From Homarus americanus (Eukaryota > Arthropoda > Malacostraca > Decapoda > Nephropidae), in contig NW_024736071.1 in assembly GCF_018991925.1 (NCBI RefSeq), forward strand, positions 13,851,442 through 13,915,441: a stretch of 64,000 nucleotides of DNA. The letters are read 5' to 3'. This document shows positions 24,401 to 50,447 of this stretch, piece by piece. Under the pieces are notes generated by a model. The model was not told the origin of the DNA. It saw only the letters and a list, made by a program, of their open reading frames with translations, and searched no databases. Position numbers and translations under genes: made by a program. Each line of letters starts with the position of its first letter. The first letter of the stretch is position 1.

Positions 24401-26034
24401 TTTTACTTGATTGGCCTACAGCACTTCGACCTCATCACAGACCACAGGCCCTTGGTCCCCATTCTTAACCACTATTCGCTGGACGCCATTGAGAATCCCC
24501 GCCTCCAGCGCCTGAAGGAGAAGATTTTGGCCTTCGTCTTCACCGCGGCTTGGCGCGCAGGTAAGGAGTTGTGCATCCCGGATGCCCTCTCCCGCTCCCC
24601 AGTCAGCCGCCTACACCTGAAGACGAGATGCTCAGCACCGAGGCCAGTTTCTCCGTCAGCAACATCGTCACCTTGCAGGCTGTACAGTCCCTCGCCAGCA
24701 CCCAGGCCTCAGTGTCGCCACCCGACAGCGATCTGGCTCTTGAGGAACTACGGACCGCGGCACGCGATGACCCCTCCTACACTCAGCTCTTGGAGAGTGT
24801 GAGGACTGGGTTCCCTCGCGACCGTTTTGACCTCCACAACGCCCTACGCCCGTATTGGAAGATACGTGAGGACCTCTACGCAGATGGGGACCTTGTCCTG
24901 TACGGTGCCCGTGTGGTCGTCCCTGCAGCTCTCCGCCATCGTGTTCTGGCCCGCTTACACGACAGCCATCGTGGAGCATAGGCCACCAAGCGCCGCGCAA
25001 GGCAGGCTGTGTACTGGCCCGGCATTGACGCGGATATCGTCAATACGGTCCGTGCCTGTGAGCCGTGCCAGATCATGCAGCCCAGTCAACAGCAAGAGCC
25101 CCTCTTGTGCGACGACGAACCCACCAGGCCCTTTGAGTCCGTGTCGGCTGATTTCTTCAGCACAGCTGGGAAACATTTCCTAGTTGTCGCCGACCGACTC
25201 TCTGGCTGGCCTGTGGTGGTAATCTGTGGCTCGGACACGACGTCCGCGGCCACCATTCGCCACTTCCGGCACCTCTTTCGTGACCTGGGCGTCCCCGTAC
25301 GTCTGCGGACGGACGGTGGGCCACAGTTCACCAGCCGGGACTTCACAGGATTCCTGGAGCGTTGGGGAGTCCGCCACATCGTGTCAACACCCCACTACCC
25401 ACAGTCAAACGGCCATGCTGAGGCTGCGGTCAAGACAGTCAAGCACCTCATCCTCAAGGTGGCCCCTTCAGGCAACATAGACTGTGAGGCGTTTGACAAA
25501 GGACTCCTGGAGTTACGTAATACTCCCACCCACACAGGACGCTCCCCTGCCCAGATCCTGTATGGTCACCCTCTCCGCTCTTGCGTTCCTGCACACGCCA
25601 AGGCCTTTGCGAAGGAGTGGCAGACCAGAGCCGAGAGCTGCGACCGCCGCGCTGCTTCACGTGCCCAGGACGCCAAGGCTCGGTATGACGACCGTGCCCG
25701 CCCTCTTCAGCCACTGGAGATTGGTGCCCTTGTCCGCGTCCAGGACCCGACGACGACACGTTGGGACAAGGTGGGCATAGTGATGGGCGTCGGCCGGTCG
25801 CGGGACTACAAGGTCAGGATGCCGAGCGGCCGTGTCTGGTGGAGGAACCGCCGCTTCCTCCGGCCAGTCCCACCCCCTGCTGCTGGCCCCCTGACCGAGG
25901 ACGAGTCACCTACACCTCACGAGGATCCGCCCCACAGTGCACCTCGACGCTCGGAGCGACTTAGGACTAAGAAGTCCGCTCAAGACAAAGACTATGAGCG
26001 TGAGGGGGGAGGGAGATGTAGGTTATGTATATAA
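21457..26034 (+). pseudogene. Gypsy gag-pol polyprotein, disrupted
   Basis: ATG at 21457 opens a proline-rich gag. A TGA at 21634-21636 interrupts it, but the same frame continues through gag to RT. Two zinc knuckles follow at about 22500-22620 (CRGCDRKGHWSNTDRC; CQACGRYGHYDKCC). The aspartic protease has PDTGADTTVIG near 22837. RT shows YCRGPMGFAATGDAF and KVVDDVLLYDED. Near 24200 the frame shifts; RNase H continues with QTDASRLYGVGYTILQD, then LITDHRPLV and PDALSR. A second shift near 24600 returns to the first frame for integrase: LHDSHRG and CEPCQ of the zinc domain with a TAG between them (24979-24981), then VSADFFS, RLRTDGGPQF and PQSNGHAEAAVK for the DDE triad. The frame ends 17 bp inside the 3' LTR. 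No envelope gene is present. Confidence 0.94.
26001..26016 (+). promoter_or_regulatory. polypurine tract of the Gypsy element
   Basis: Purine run GAGGGGGGAGGGAGA immediately before the 3' LTR, the usual second-strand primer position. Confidence 0.8.
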
Positions 26035-26333
26035 GCTACTGTGCCGAGTAGCAACCCTGTATATAAGCTACTGTGCCGAGTAGCAACCCTGTATATAAGC
26101 TACTATGCCGAGTAGCATTTATATATATTATCACGTGGCAACACTGCACGTTATGTGGCAACATTGCCCCGAGGCTGCCATATGGCAAGGCAGCTTCAGT
26201 CTGACTGTGTGAGCCGTGCATGGCACACCCGAGTCACCACTTGTATTTCCCTCATCCATAATAAACGGACTCAGTGTTACTCAGTGTTTCCCTACCCATC
26301 ACTGCATTCTTTGGGGAACACTAGTAACCACCA
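26017..26333 (+). repeat. 3' LTR of the Gypsy element (317 bp)
   Basis: Matches the 5' LTR but has three copies of the TATATAAG-containing unit instead of two, and an extra segment near 26143-26168 (ACTGCACGTTATGTGGCAAC). It ends AACCACCA before the duplicated GATAC. Confidence 0.95.
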
Positions 26334-26338
26334 GATAC

Positions 26339-26733
26339 CGCATCATTTATCTTAAGAATATGCACAAAAGATTCATTATTGTTTATTACTGAATATGTAT
26401 TTGATTAAATTAATCTTTATATATGCGAAATGAACAATACAATTCATTAATACGTAGAATATTAAAACACACGAGGGTAAGAGACGACATTATTGTCGGT
26501 GTTTACACCCAATGTATACGTGCGCACTCAAGGAAACATAGTCATTTATCTTAAGAATATGTACAAAAGATTCATTATTGTTTATTACTGAATATGTATT
26601 TGATTGAATTAATGTTTATATATGAGATGAACAATGCAATTCATTAATAATACATAGAATATTAAAACACACGAGGAGACAAGACGGCATTGTTTTCGTG
26701 AGTGACTATGGTTCTACATAAGAAACTAAAGAA
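26339..26733. repeat. inner left arm and loop of the long inverted repeat
   Basis: 26339-26475 continues the left arm after the Gypsy insertion. About 26543-26676 is a second direct copy of the same AT-rich unit (shared CATTTATCTTAAGAATATG, ACTGAATATGTATTTGATT, ATTAAAACACACGAGG). The right arm begins with an inverted third copy near 26734. Confidence 0.85.
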
Positions 26734-27883
26734 AATATTCTATGTATTATTAATGAATTGCATTGTTCATCTCATATATAAACATTAATTCAATCAAATA
26801 CATATTCAGTAAAAAACAATAATGAATCTTTTGTGCATATTCTTAAGATAAATGACGCGGTATCCTTAAATGCGCATGTATATGTTGGCATTCCCAATCC
26901 ACCTCTTTTTTTTCTTTGCCATTAGTGGTGAGCTTCTTCGATTGTTCCATTTATTAACATTAAATAGCGTTACTTAAAACATATATATATATATATATAT
27001 ATTAATTTTTTTAAATTAAATTTATTACAGCTACAACCAGGGTCTTATTTTCTTCATTTGCTCGTGTAGAACTATCGTCCCAGACTTCCAGCTGTAAACA
27101 AAAACGAAAACAATGGCGTCCCACCTCTTGTGTGACCATATTATTCATTTATATTGCATAAGGTGCATTCAGAATCATTATTTAAAGAATATAGTTTGCA
27201 CTTTTCATTATTTTTAGTGTTTTGGGGGGAAGAGAGAGTTAAAAGCCACACAAAAGATATGAAAAGGTCACACTTGGGAACGCTTCTCATTATTATTGCT
27301 TTATTTTACTGGTAATTAATGATTCGCGATAAAGCGATTCACCTTGCACTGCAATATTGGAGGACACATTAACATCGTTATTCAAGGCTTTATTGTATTA
27401 AAAAAATAAATAAAATGCCACTGGTACTTGGTCCCATGCTTCATGTCACGAAGACATATAAAATTATATAAAACCAAAATACTTTTGGTAAGTAATCGTA
27501 GGAAGCCGGCAAACATAGTACTGTATATAAACCGTAAGAGGCATCAAATATAAATGTGGATGGTGGTAGGCCTGTATAATGGAGTATCATGCAAGGTGCT
27601 GTGGTCGTGGCAGCGGTGGAGATTGTCTTCAAAGGCGTGTTCAGAGCCGTCATGAAATATGAAAACAAGATTGAGGATTACTTATGTAACATGATAGTGA
27701 TAATATGGTGGCGAGGTAACCTTCAGTTTTATTTCTGGGGCAGGGACTGATGTCCAACACTAGAACTTTTCCACCAATCGGCTCAACGTTACAAGACTAT
27801 TACTCATTCATTTGCAAGTGTGGAAATGTGACGTTACCACATTTATGTAAACATCACCAAAGGGGGGTAAAAGAACTCTTTGA
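26734..27883 (-). repeat. right arm of the long inverted repeat
   Basis: Reverse complement of the left arm with few differences, ending at CTCTTTGA (27883). Without the Gypsy element the two arms are about 1.15 kb each with a loop of about 260 bp. Confidence 0.9.
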
Positions 27884-28449
27884 AGTGCTGATAACCACAA
27901 GGAAAGAAGAAAACACGAAGTTCCCAAGCGCTTTCGTGTAATTCACATCTTCAGGGGTGAGTACAGACTAAGGAGAAGTACAAAACAAGGTATATATATA
28001 TACAGAGGAGGGTGAGATCAGGTCCACAAAGGTCAGGTATTAGGTAATGACCCTACTAATCTTTAAAAAGCACCGCAACGGTCGGTAGTCAGGTCAGAGT
28101 GTAAGTTGACCCAACCTTCTCACCTGGTTACAAGTCTTCTTAATTACAAAATTGTCCAGTTTGTACATGCCATTACTCAAATTCATGTTGACTGCTTCGG
28201 TATGTTTTATGAGACTAGATTCTATAATCTTCCTACTGTCAATTGAATTACAAGATAATATTGAGGAGGCATTATCCCAGTCAATGCAATGCTTATTATC
28301 CCATAATTGAACAAACATAGCATTGGATTTCTGGCCTGTCCTAACACTATATTTATGTTGATTAAGTCTAGTTACAAGATCTTTACCTGTCTGGCCTAAG
28401 TAAAACATATAACATTCCTCTCAAGGAACCTTATAAATATAGCCACTTG
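27884..28449 (-). mobile_element. Penelope-like element, 3' end
   Basis: A 5'-truncated copy on the minus strand. It contains the C-terminal GIY-YIG endonuclease domain (28094-28440) and a 3' tail with CTGAAGATGTGAATTACACG and GCGCTTGGGAACTTCGTG (27914-27954), words I recognise as usual at Penelope-like 3' ends. The tail stops exactly where the long inverted repeat begins; its upstream side stops at the Tc1-like element. Confidence 0.85.
28094..28440 (-). pseudogene. GIY-YIG endonuclease domain of a Penelope-like element
   Basis: GIY-YIG is the nuclease that Penelope-like retroelements carry after the reverse transcriptase. The fragment reads ECYMFYLGQTGKDLVTRL, containing the Y and YxGQTG signature, followed by NQHKYSVRTGQKSNAMF and NKHCIDWDNASSIL, which carry the usual arginine, histidine and glutamine positions. 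It continues to a stop at 28094. A stop codon precedes the conserved cysteine block (VP*GECY), and no reverse transcriptase is left. Confidence 0.85.
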
Positions 28450-29830
28450 TATTGTTGGGGGGAGTTCTTGATTAACATTTATTTAACAGTGCAAGAGGTC
28501 AGGTGGCAAGTTAGGCCAGATATCCTTGATAGCTGCCTCCGCTTCAGGATTGATGATGTGTCATTGTCGTGCAGACAACGCTTAACAATGGACCACAAAT
28601 TTTCTACTGGGTTGAGATCTGAGCTACTGCCAGGCCAGTCATTAAAGAAAGATACCTCACAGTCTTTGAGCCACTGTATGACACTTTTAGCAGCCTGGCA
28701 TGGGGCATCGTCCTGCATGAAAAGCCTTGCCTTAGCTTTATCAAATAATTCAGGTAAGAAATCACTGAGCAGCCTAAGTTAGTTGTACTGATTCATCATC
28801 TGGTTCTTAGTGAGGATTACTAGTTTACCAACACCATAATACATAAAGCAAGCCCAAAAACCATAAGCGAGGCAGGGTGATTAACAGTCTTCACTGTACT
28901 GTGGGAGATTTGCATCCGAGTGAGGAGGGCGGTACACCCTCCCTCCACCACTGCCAGTCACAAAAAACGTAGCCTCGTTAGACCAAAAAATACTCCTCCA
29001 TGACTCTAAACCCCACACTGCATATTTCTTGCAAAATTTCACTCCATTTTCTTTTTGTCTCTTCGTCAGTAGAGATTTACGACGGTGCACGGAAGCTCTT
29101 AAATCCAAGGGCATCATGTAAGGATTGCTGAACACAGCTTAAAGAGACGTGGCTGAGAAGACGGGGGTTTCTCTCTTTTACTTCGCGTGCTGTGAGGGCG
29201 GGATTGGACTTAACTTGGCGTGAAATGTCCTGAAGTATCCGTGGAAACAATAATTTAGGCCTACCAGACTTGGGTAGAGGAGCTGGCAACATGTCCTCTC
29301 CAAGTTCACAATAACGCTTCACAAGTTTCTGCACAACATGCAACCCCACACCAATCTGAGCAAAAATATTTCTCAGTTCATGGTTTGCTTTGTACAATGC
29401 AATCACTGCTGCAATGTTGACCCTTGTAGTAACCCTCCTGGACATCTCTGATGGCCACGGGGCACTCAAACCCGCAGGTTAATCTTCCCCCTCACGATTC
29501 CCAGAGGCGCACTGAGAGCAAGCCATGACGGGTGCTCAGTTGCTAAGTGTCACCACTTGCCAGCCACCCAAGCGTATTAACATCTCACGTCCCGGGACAG
29601 CCTTCACAACATATGAACTTATTTACGCGAGAAATTTGTTCGTCGGCCCTATCGCGACCTAACTTTCTGTGCAGACTACAGTAGCTCTTGCCAATAACGT
29701 CTAATAGGTGCCTGAAAAATGCCATTATTAGCGAAAACATTATTTGTGTGACATTAAAATACATGTAAAAATGGTTTATTGGTGCCGCCGCCCCAAGAAT
29801 TTCACCCATTTTTTCACCTTAGAAGCCCTC
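28450..29830 (-). mobile_element. Tc1-like DNA transposon, degenerate
   Basis: The transposase pieces lie on the minus strand with about 350 bp of 5' region (29470-29820). Ends are approximate: GTTGGGGGGAGTTCTTG near 28458 and, inverted, GGGTGAAATTCTTGGGG near 29810 look like the two termini. The TA duplication is not clean. Confidence 0.65.
28479..29469 (-). pseudogene. Tc1-like transposase, frameshifted
   Basis: Three pieces in different frames follow the order of a Tc1/mariner-type transposase. The first (29469-29077) holds the DNA-binding half: NIAAVIALYKANHELRNIF, then LPKSGRPKLL as the GRPK hinge, then REVKERNPRLLSHVSL. The second (29135-28881) holds the start of the catalytic domain, with SWRSIFWSNEATFFV; the first catalytic aspartate is replaced by asparagine in SNE. 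The third (28718-28479) holds MQDDAPCQAAKSV with the second aspartate and SSSDLNPVENLWSIVKR with the glutamate. Frame breaks and the SNE change make it inactive. Confidence 0.88.
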
Positions 29831-30623
29831 CTAACACTTTTTGTTTGCTGAAATAAAAAGAATTGCTATTCAATCATCAAAATAAAGAACTTGAGTAATA
29901 TAACACTTAACTTGGGGGAGTTTTTGAGGTGCTTGGCGTGATGATTGTTCCGTATCTGAGGGCCGCTAACACTCGCACTGTCTTTCAGTCTACAAGCTAA
30001 CCATTTCACAAGAAAATGCTCTGTTATTACTAACAACCTGTTTCTATCACTTTTATCATTCATAGCTCGCCTCGCATTTCCATCACTACCGAAATATTTC
30101 CTAGCCAGTGTAATACTCTTCTTGGTCTCCTCTAAGTTCCTCTTAACATTTTGCACTGTAGACTCAGGACAGTTCAATTTCCTCACAATGTCAATGTTCC
30201 GTGCACCACTTTCAATGAGCTGAACAATCTGTTCTTTATCCTTGACCAAGTAGGCACGCTTCTTGTGGCTTTGTCTCTTAGCTTTAGGGTCTTTTTTCTC
30301 ATTCACTTTAGAAGTTCCCGGGCGTTCAGGCGCAAATCACTCCCTCCACCACCTCCCCTAACTCCCACAGGCAAAAATGCGGAAGCCATTGTTGATCACC
30401 GACCCTAGCAACCACTGGTTATAGAGGCAAAAATCTCACACGTGGGCGCAGCACTGTATTCCACGGAGTGTGTGTGAGAGTGAGGCGGAGCGGACAACTA
30501 TGTCATCAATGTGGCGGCAAACAAACGCTATCATTGATGCGCTCGGACGCTTCCCATTTCGACTTACGACCTGGACTTGGGTCTCTAACCCCGTCGTAAG
30601 TCTGGGAGGAGCTTTATATAGTG
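29831..30623 (-). mobile_element. Tigger-like fragment with T2-type terminus
   Basis: At 30559-30615 it carries T2-type terminal words (CGACTTACGACCTGGACTTG, CCCCGTCGTAAGTCTGGG). The transposase N-terminus lies inward. The other end is lost at the Tc1-like element. The DNA-binding domain differs from the T2 copies, so this is a related but separate subfamily. Confidence 0.65.
29866..30306 (-). pseudogene. Tigger-like transposase, N-terminal fragment
   Basis: The frame contains KEQIVQLIESGARNIDIVR and KLNCPESTVQNVKRNLEE, a psq-type helix-turn-helix like that of pogo/Tigger transposases. After it comes the beginning of a second DNA-binding domain (LLVITEHFLVKWLACRLKD). The sequence then degenerates and no catalytic domain follows. 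The frame begins with GTG at 30306 with no in-frame ATG close upstream, so the start is uncertain. Confidence 0.6.
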
Positions 30624-31035
30624 AACGAGGTTCTGCTCTTCTTGCAGCAACATAAGAAAGAATGTAGGGGTATGTAGACAATCCCAGGATAAGGGAGCTT
30701 ACGGGTAGCTATCATTCATAATAAATTGCAGTCTCTCTTGTCAGGTTCTTAACTATCAAAATGACATCTCTTGCAACCTCTCCGTACGTCGTTCTTGATT
30801 AAATATAAATAGTGGAATGGTGTACTGTACTGACATATTATCGACATGTTTTTGAGTGTCATGAAATTAAGACAATTATGAGTGTTTGGTAACATTGCCT
30901 GCCTTGCCTAACAACCAGTACTATACTATGTTTCACAAGTACAGTAGTTATTAACTTTGTTTGTATGTAACATATGATAGAAGAGCAATTCATTCAGTAA
31001 GCTATCTATAAGTAAGAGAAAGATTTGTATTTCAG
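30624..31035 (+). other. intron sequence upstream of the first visible piwi exon
   Basis: AT-rich, without coding. It ends in the acceptor TTTGTATTTCAG. Upstream coding exons of the Piwi gene must lie further left, or before the window. Confidence 0.6.
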
Positions 31036-45386
<14,351 letters not shown>

Positions 45387-46018
45387 GTGAGTACATTGTT
45401 GAATATTATCCTGAGTATGCAGTGATAAATACCTTAAGTAAATTAAGTGAGCATCGGATTAAAAAAAAAAAAATAATTGACAGAGGGTAAGGTTAGTGTG
45501 ATATTTTTTTTAACCTTTAGTATTAGCTCCAACAATTGTGGTACTAACCCCTGCGAATGATGTAAGGTGTGTCCTGGTGTTTGCTTTCAAATGAGCACCT
45601 TTCTTTGGCTAGGAGTACAAAGCCTTGTTGTTACTAAGTTGAGGAAAAATGTGTTGTGGTAACTCTAAGCTTTTGTGCTGCCTTTCTGTGGTAACCTTCC
45701 CTCCCACTCCCCCATTGACTCACAGTAACTTCTTGACCAAGATGTCATCACTCATCCTCCCACCTCCCCTGACCCCTCATCACTACCCTCTTCTCTTGTC
45801 TGCTCATTTTCCAGCACTATACTATACTGTACAGTACATTTCTTTTCCATTGGGGTGAACTGGTCCACTTTTCTGTGAGTACAGCATGCACCTTCAAATT
45901 AGCGGGGATCAGGTTCTCAAAATGGTCACGAATAACATTGGCTGACAGGGGGTGGGTGCATTTTTACTTTTGTACAAAGAAATGTATATTCCCTTTGTGT
46001 TTGCCTTTTGGATATTTA
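45387..46018 (+). other. start of next piwi intron, no recognised feature
   Basis: Begins GTGAGT. No block resembling a PAZ-domain exon was found here or further to the right. Confidence 0.5.
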
Positions 46019-46112
46019 CAGGGCTGCCTCACTTGTCGCAAAGGTTACGAGCATGAAACTCGTTGCGAATATCAAAATTGCGAATAGCGGAGCAATTTTC
46101 CCATAAGAAATA

Positions 46113-46970
46113 CAGTGACCCCTCCGTTAACGAACTCAATCAGTTCCAGAAGGTCGTTCGTTAACCGAAAAGTTCGTTAACCAAAACCATTGTTTCAATG
46201 GGTTTTTGGGTAATTGGTTCCAGCTCACCGAAAATTTCCTAAATTCAACAAAAATGGTAGAAAAGTTCACTTACTTTGAGGTGTGTATGTAGAAAGCTCC
46301 TGGATGATGATGATGATGATGATGATGGGATTTAGAATGGGGGTGGAGGAGAAGGAAGAAGAGAAGGCATTGGGGTGGAAGAGAAGTCACCCCATGGTGC
46401 CATTTCACCCATAAAATTTAAGCTCTGGTGTAATTCAAGATTATTTTCTTTAAATCAACACTGCACTGCATTATATATTGTCAATATGTAAAATATATTT
46501 CAAAATGACCAATAATTTGCTTGGAAACACAGAAAAAAAGCGTTTAGTTGAAGAGAGTCTCAAGCAAGATGTTACCTCCATTGAAAACAGAGAGAGACTA
46601 ACGCTTGTTTGCTGTGTAAAGAGGCTGGATGCCGCGCATTAAACTAGTCACTTTACCTTCAATTATGTTCAATAATTGTTAAAATGACTAAAAAATTGAA
46701 TATTAAACTTTTAAAATTATTGAATAGTATAAACTTCTTGATATTTACTAAAATAGTAAGGAATTTAGGCCCTAGAACCGATTAATGTATTGGCGGACTG
46801 ATACTAAAGCTGGTAGCCCGGTCAGTGCAAGCGAAAACATGTTGATGTCGGTTCGTAAGAACTTCGTTAACCGAATTTTTTTTCGTTAACCGAATTGAAG
46901 ATCCTTATGGAAGGCAGTTCGTTAATCGAAATTACGTTAACCGAGGTGTTCGTTAAACGAGGGGTCACTG
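46113..46970. mobile_element. T3 MITE
   Basis: Ends CAGTGACCCCTCCGTTAACG and, inverted, CAGTGACCCCTCGTTTAACG. TA at 46111-46112 and 46971-46972. The body shares GTAATTGGTTCCAGCTCACC and a GATGAT microsatellite with the other T3 copies. Confidence 0.93.
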
Positions 46971-46972
46971 TA

Positions 46973-49422
46973 CAGTCATGCGCCGGTTAACGTCCGATCG
47001 CATATACGTCCGTGCCCCCCAAAAAAAAACAACAACAACGTGACGCCTGCTGGACCACCACTCCACGACCCCCTGACAGAGACATGATGATCCTCCCCAT
47101 ACTGGTCAGATATTATTTGTTAAAGGAATATGCTTCCTTACTTAGGCTTTTTTAAGCATTTGCCTACAGGTTAAATGTTAACCTATATCTATTGAGGATA
47201 AAATCTTTCACCTACAAATTGACAATAACACATTTGCTGTAATCAGACATATCTAGTTGCCTCAACAATTGCAACCCCAGTTGCAATTGGGGTTGCAATT
47301 TCAAATTCTGTGGCATTACTAAAAATAGTAAAGTTTCTGGTGCACTCTAAGATTAAGAGAGAAAACGGAGGACTCGGGCGTCCTGATGTGAGAGAAAACG
47401 GACTCGTATGACGGGGGACCAAATAAAAAAAAGCATAGCTACATGTTTTGTGGACTACAGTATTAAGCGTACCCTTTTCATCACTTTGTAATAAACCTAG
47501 CCATGCCTATGTGTGTTTATGATATTTACCATAACATTATATATATATTTAGTGGGTCTAAATGGTCGTAAAATGGGAAACTTGGGGTTGGGTCTTGGGT
47601 AAATGAACCAATTAGAATAAATCCCATAGGTTCTGTACTTTCGTTATCGGCGGGGTCCCAATTAGGCGCGATAACCAAGGGATGACTGTACTGTACTGTA
47701 TATACTTGTGACACTGGCCAGTTGCTTCTGGTGTTATGGTACAGGGGTACCAAGTGACAGCACTAGGATCCCGCTTCCTCTATCAAGGAATAAACAATTA
47801 AAATTTAAATTGAAAAAAAAAACATTCAAATAAATTACTATCTTACAAGAATCCCTCCAATGTAAGTTATATTCACCCAGGTCGTTTGGGTGGAAAATTA
47901 TGAGAAGAGCTTAGTCACTCTTAAGTAATGATAAATAAACACGCAGGCAGGCCTTCAGCGCCAACTGTCAAATCTTATCTCAAATAAATAAACAAACAAA
48001 CGCCAGACATTCTGTCACCTCACCTCCCGCCCCCCCCCCCGTCTTCCCACCACCCTCGTGTTCCAAGATAAAAGATTGGTGATTTCTTTATGTTTATTTT
48101 ATATAATATCTCAGACTAAAGTTAGGATAATATAATTTGCATTGCTGAAATCCTTGCAAGACAGAGATTAATTTGAATATAAGCGTCATATATTTTGCTC
48201 AAGATATAAAAAATGTAGTACATTAGTGTACAATACTGTAGTACATTTTATAAAAAAAAATTCTACTGTATTTTTGGGTAGATTTACATAAATTTCTTCA
48301 TTTATTTTCATACATTTACATGCACACACCATACTAAAAGAAACGTAAAAGAAATACTGTAAATGACTTTAGTGCAAAGCTGGAGTGCACATGTACTAAT
48401 TTGATTACGGTACTAAAATTGTTATGTCTAGTGCGAATTACAACATGTTTATATTCAAATAAATCATTATCTTACAAGAATCCCAGCTATGTTAATTATA
48501 TTCTCCCAGGTCATATCACTGGCATTTTAAAATGAGAGAAGCTTAGTAGGACTGTTAAATAAACACACAGAGACCTTCGCCTCAAACTTATCACCTCAAC
48601 CCCCCAACCCCTCGCTGGGTGGCGTGGCTGGCTACGTCCCCCCCCCCCCCAGCCAGGCTTTTAGGCTTACAGTTTTTATCTTATATAATATCTCAGACTA
48701 AAGTTAGGAGATTATAATTTCCATTGCTGGAATCCTTGCAAGACAGCCAATAATTTGAATATAAACGTCATATATTTTGCTCAAGAGATAAAAATTGTTG
48801 TACATTAGTGTACAGTACTGTAGTACATTTTATAAAAAAGTTTTTCAACTGTATTTTTGGGTAGATTTACATAGATTTCTTAGTGCAAAGCTGGAGTTCA
48901 CATGTATTAATTTGATTACGGTACTAAAATTGTTTTGTCTAGTGCAAATTATAGCATGTTTATATTCAAATTAATCAGTATGTTACAAGAATCCCAGCTA
49001 TGTTAATTATATTCACCCAGGCCATTTCACTGGCTTTTTATAAGAGAAGCTTAGTCACCTAAGAACTGATAAATGTACACGCGTTAGACCTGGGCCTGTG
49101 CGAACTGCCAAACGTACTACCTCCCCACGCCCCCTCGCTCGCTCCCACTATCTCTCTCCCCTATCTGCTCGGCGTTGCTGGAATCCTTGTAAAACAGTGA
49201 ATAATTTTAATATAAACGTCATGTATTTTGCACAAGAGATAAAAATTAATCACCTGTATCACATTACAGTAGTGATTTAACAGTAAAAGTGTATATGTAC
49301 GTATATAGTATTCCACATACACATAAGTATAAATAAAAAGTTTGTGATGATCGGACAACGTCCATTTCGGTTAACGTCACGTTTCCAAGAACGTATCTTG
49401 GACGTTAACCGGCGCATGACTG
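46973..49422. mobile_element. large MITE (2450 bp) with hairpin-unit core
   Basis: Ends CAGTCATGCGCCGGTTAACG, identical on both sides when inverted. TA at 46971-46972 and 49423-49424. The interior has no transposase. It holds several diverged hairpin units (about 47820-47935, 48112-48550, 48680-49060, 49170-49240), the empty-site sequence near 47440, and a lone terminus-like end (GCGATAACCAAGGGATGACTG) at about 47688. Confidence 0.9.
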
Positions 49423-49592
49423 TAATGTAAATAGGGAGATACGGGCATTGTGGTGGTTCACTGCCATCAGATTTTAACACTTGTTTTACTCAATACATAT
49501 AGAACAAAATAAATAAAGAATCAAGGGCATAATATCAAATAAACAATAATAATAAACACTTTGAGTTTATTAGGTGTATATGTTTACAAGTA

Positions 49593-50447
49593 CAGTGGTC
49601 CTTCGGTTAACAGGCACAATTCGTTCCAGAAGGTTGCTCGTTAACCGAAAAATTCGTTAACCGAAACCATTGTTTCAATGGGTTTTTGGGTACGTATTTG
49701 GTTCCAGCTCACCGAAAATTACATACAAACTAAAAAATAAATGCAGTAAAGTACACTTAGTTTGAGGTGTGCATGTAGAAGGCTCCTGGTTGATGATGAT
49801 GGGAATTAGAATGGGGTTGGAGGAGAAGGGAGAAGAGAAGGCATTGGGGTGGAAGAGAAGTCACCCCATGCCGCCATTTCACCCATAAAATTTTAGTTCA
49901 CTTGGTGTAATTCAAGAATATTTTCTTTAAATCAACACTGCACTGCATTATATATTGTCAATATGTAAAATGTATTTCAAAATGACCAATAATTTGACTG
50001 GAAACACAGAAAAAAAGCGTTAATGTTGAAGAGTTTCAAACAAGATGTTCCTTCCTCTGAATTGGTAAACAAACTGATGCCAAGCTTGGTGTGTTGAGTG
50101 GCTGTTTGGCTCACAAAAAACTAGCTTCCTGTACTTCAATTGTGTTCAATAATTTTTAAAATGACTAAATAATTTAATATATAACTTTTAAAATTATTGA
50201 ATAGTACAACTTTCTTGATATTTACTAAAATGGTAAGGAATGTAAGCCCTAAAACCGATTACTGTATTGGCGGACTAATACTACAGCTTGTGGGCAGCCA
50301 AATGCAGGTGAAAACGTTGGGGAAAAATTCGTTAGGAATTTGTTAACCGATGGGTTTGCTCATTAACCGAAGTGAAGAATCTTATGGAAGGTAATTCGTT
50401 AATCAAAATTTCATTAACCGAGGCACTCGTTAACCGAGGGATCACTG
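49593..50447. mobile_element. T3 MITE (855 bp)
   Basis: Ends CAGTGGTCCTTCGGTTAACA and, inverted, CAGTGATCCCTCGGTTAACG. TA at 49591-49592 and 50448-50449. The most complete copy of its family in the window. Confidence 0.94.

Larger units (their letters stand above)
20692..26333 (+). mobile_element. Ty3/Gypsy LTR retrotransposon, complete but inactivated
   Basis: LTRs at 20692-20957 and 26017-26333 start TG and end CA, and the 5-bp duplication GATAC lies at 20687-20691 and 26334-26338. The internal region codes gag, protease, RT, RNase H and integrase in that order, which is the Gypsy order. It is more GC-rich than its surroundings, consistent with a relatively recent arrival. Two in-frame stops and two frameshifts disable the polyprotein. 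Confidence 0.96.

Noticed and set aside
21041..26034. Numerous overlapping frames on both strands within the Gypsy element
   Set aside because: They are by-products of a GC-rich gag-pol; only the gag-pol frames contain recognisable domains.
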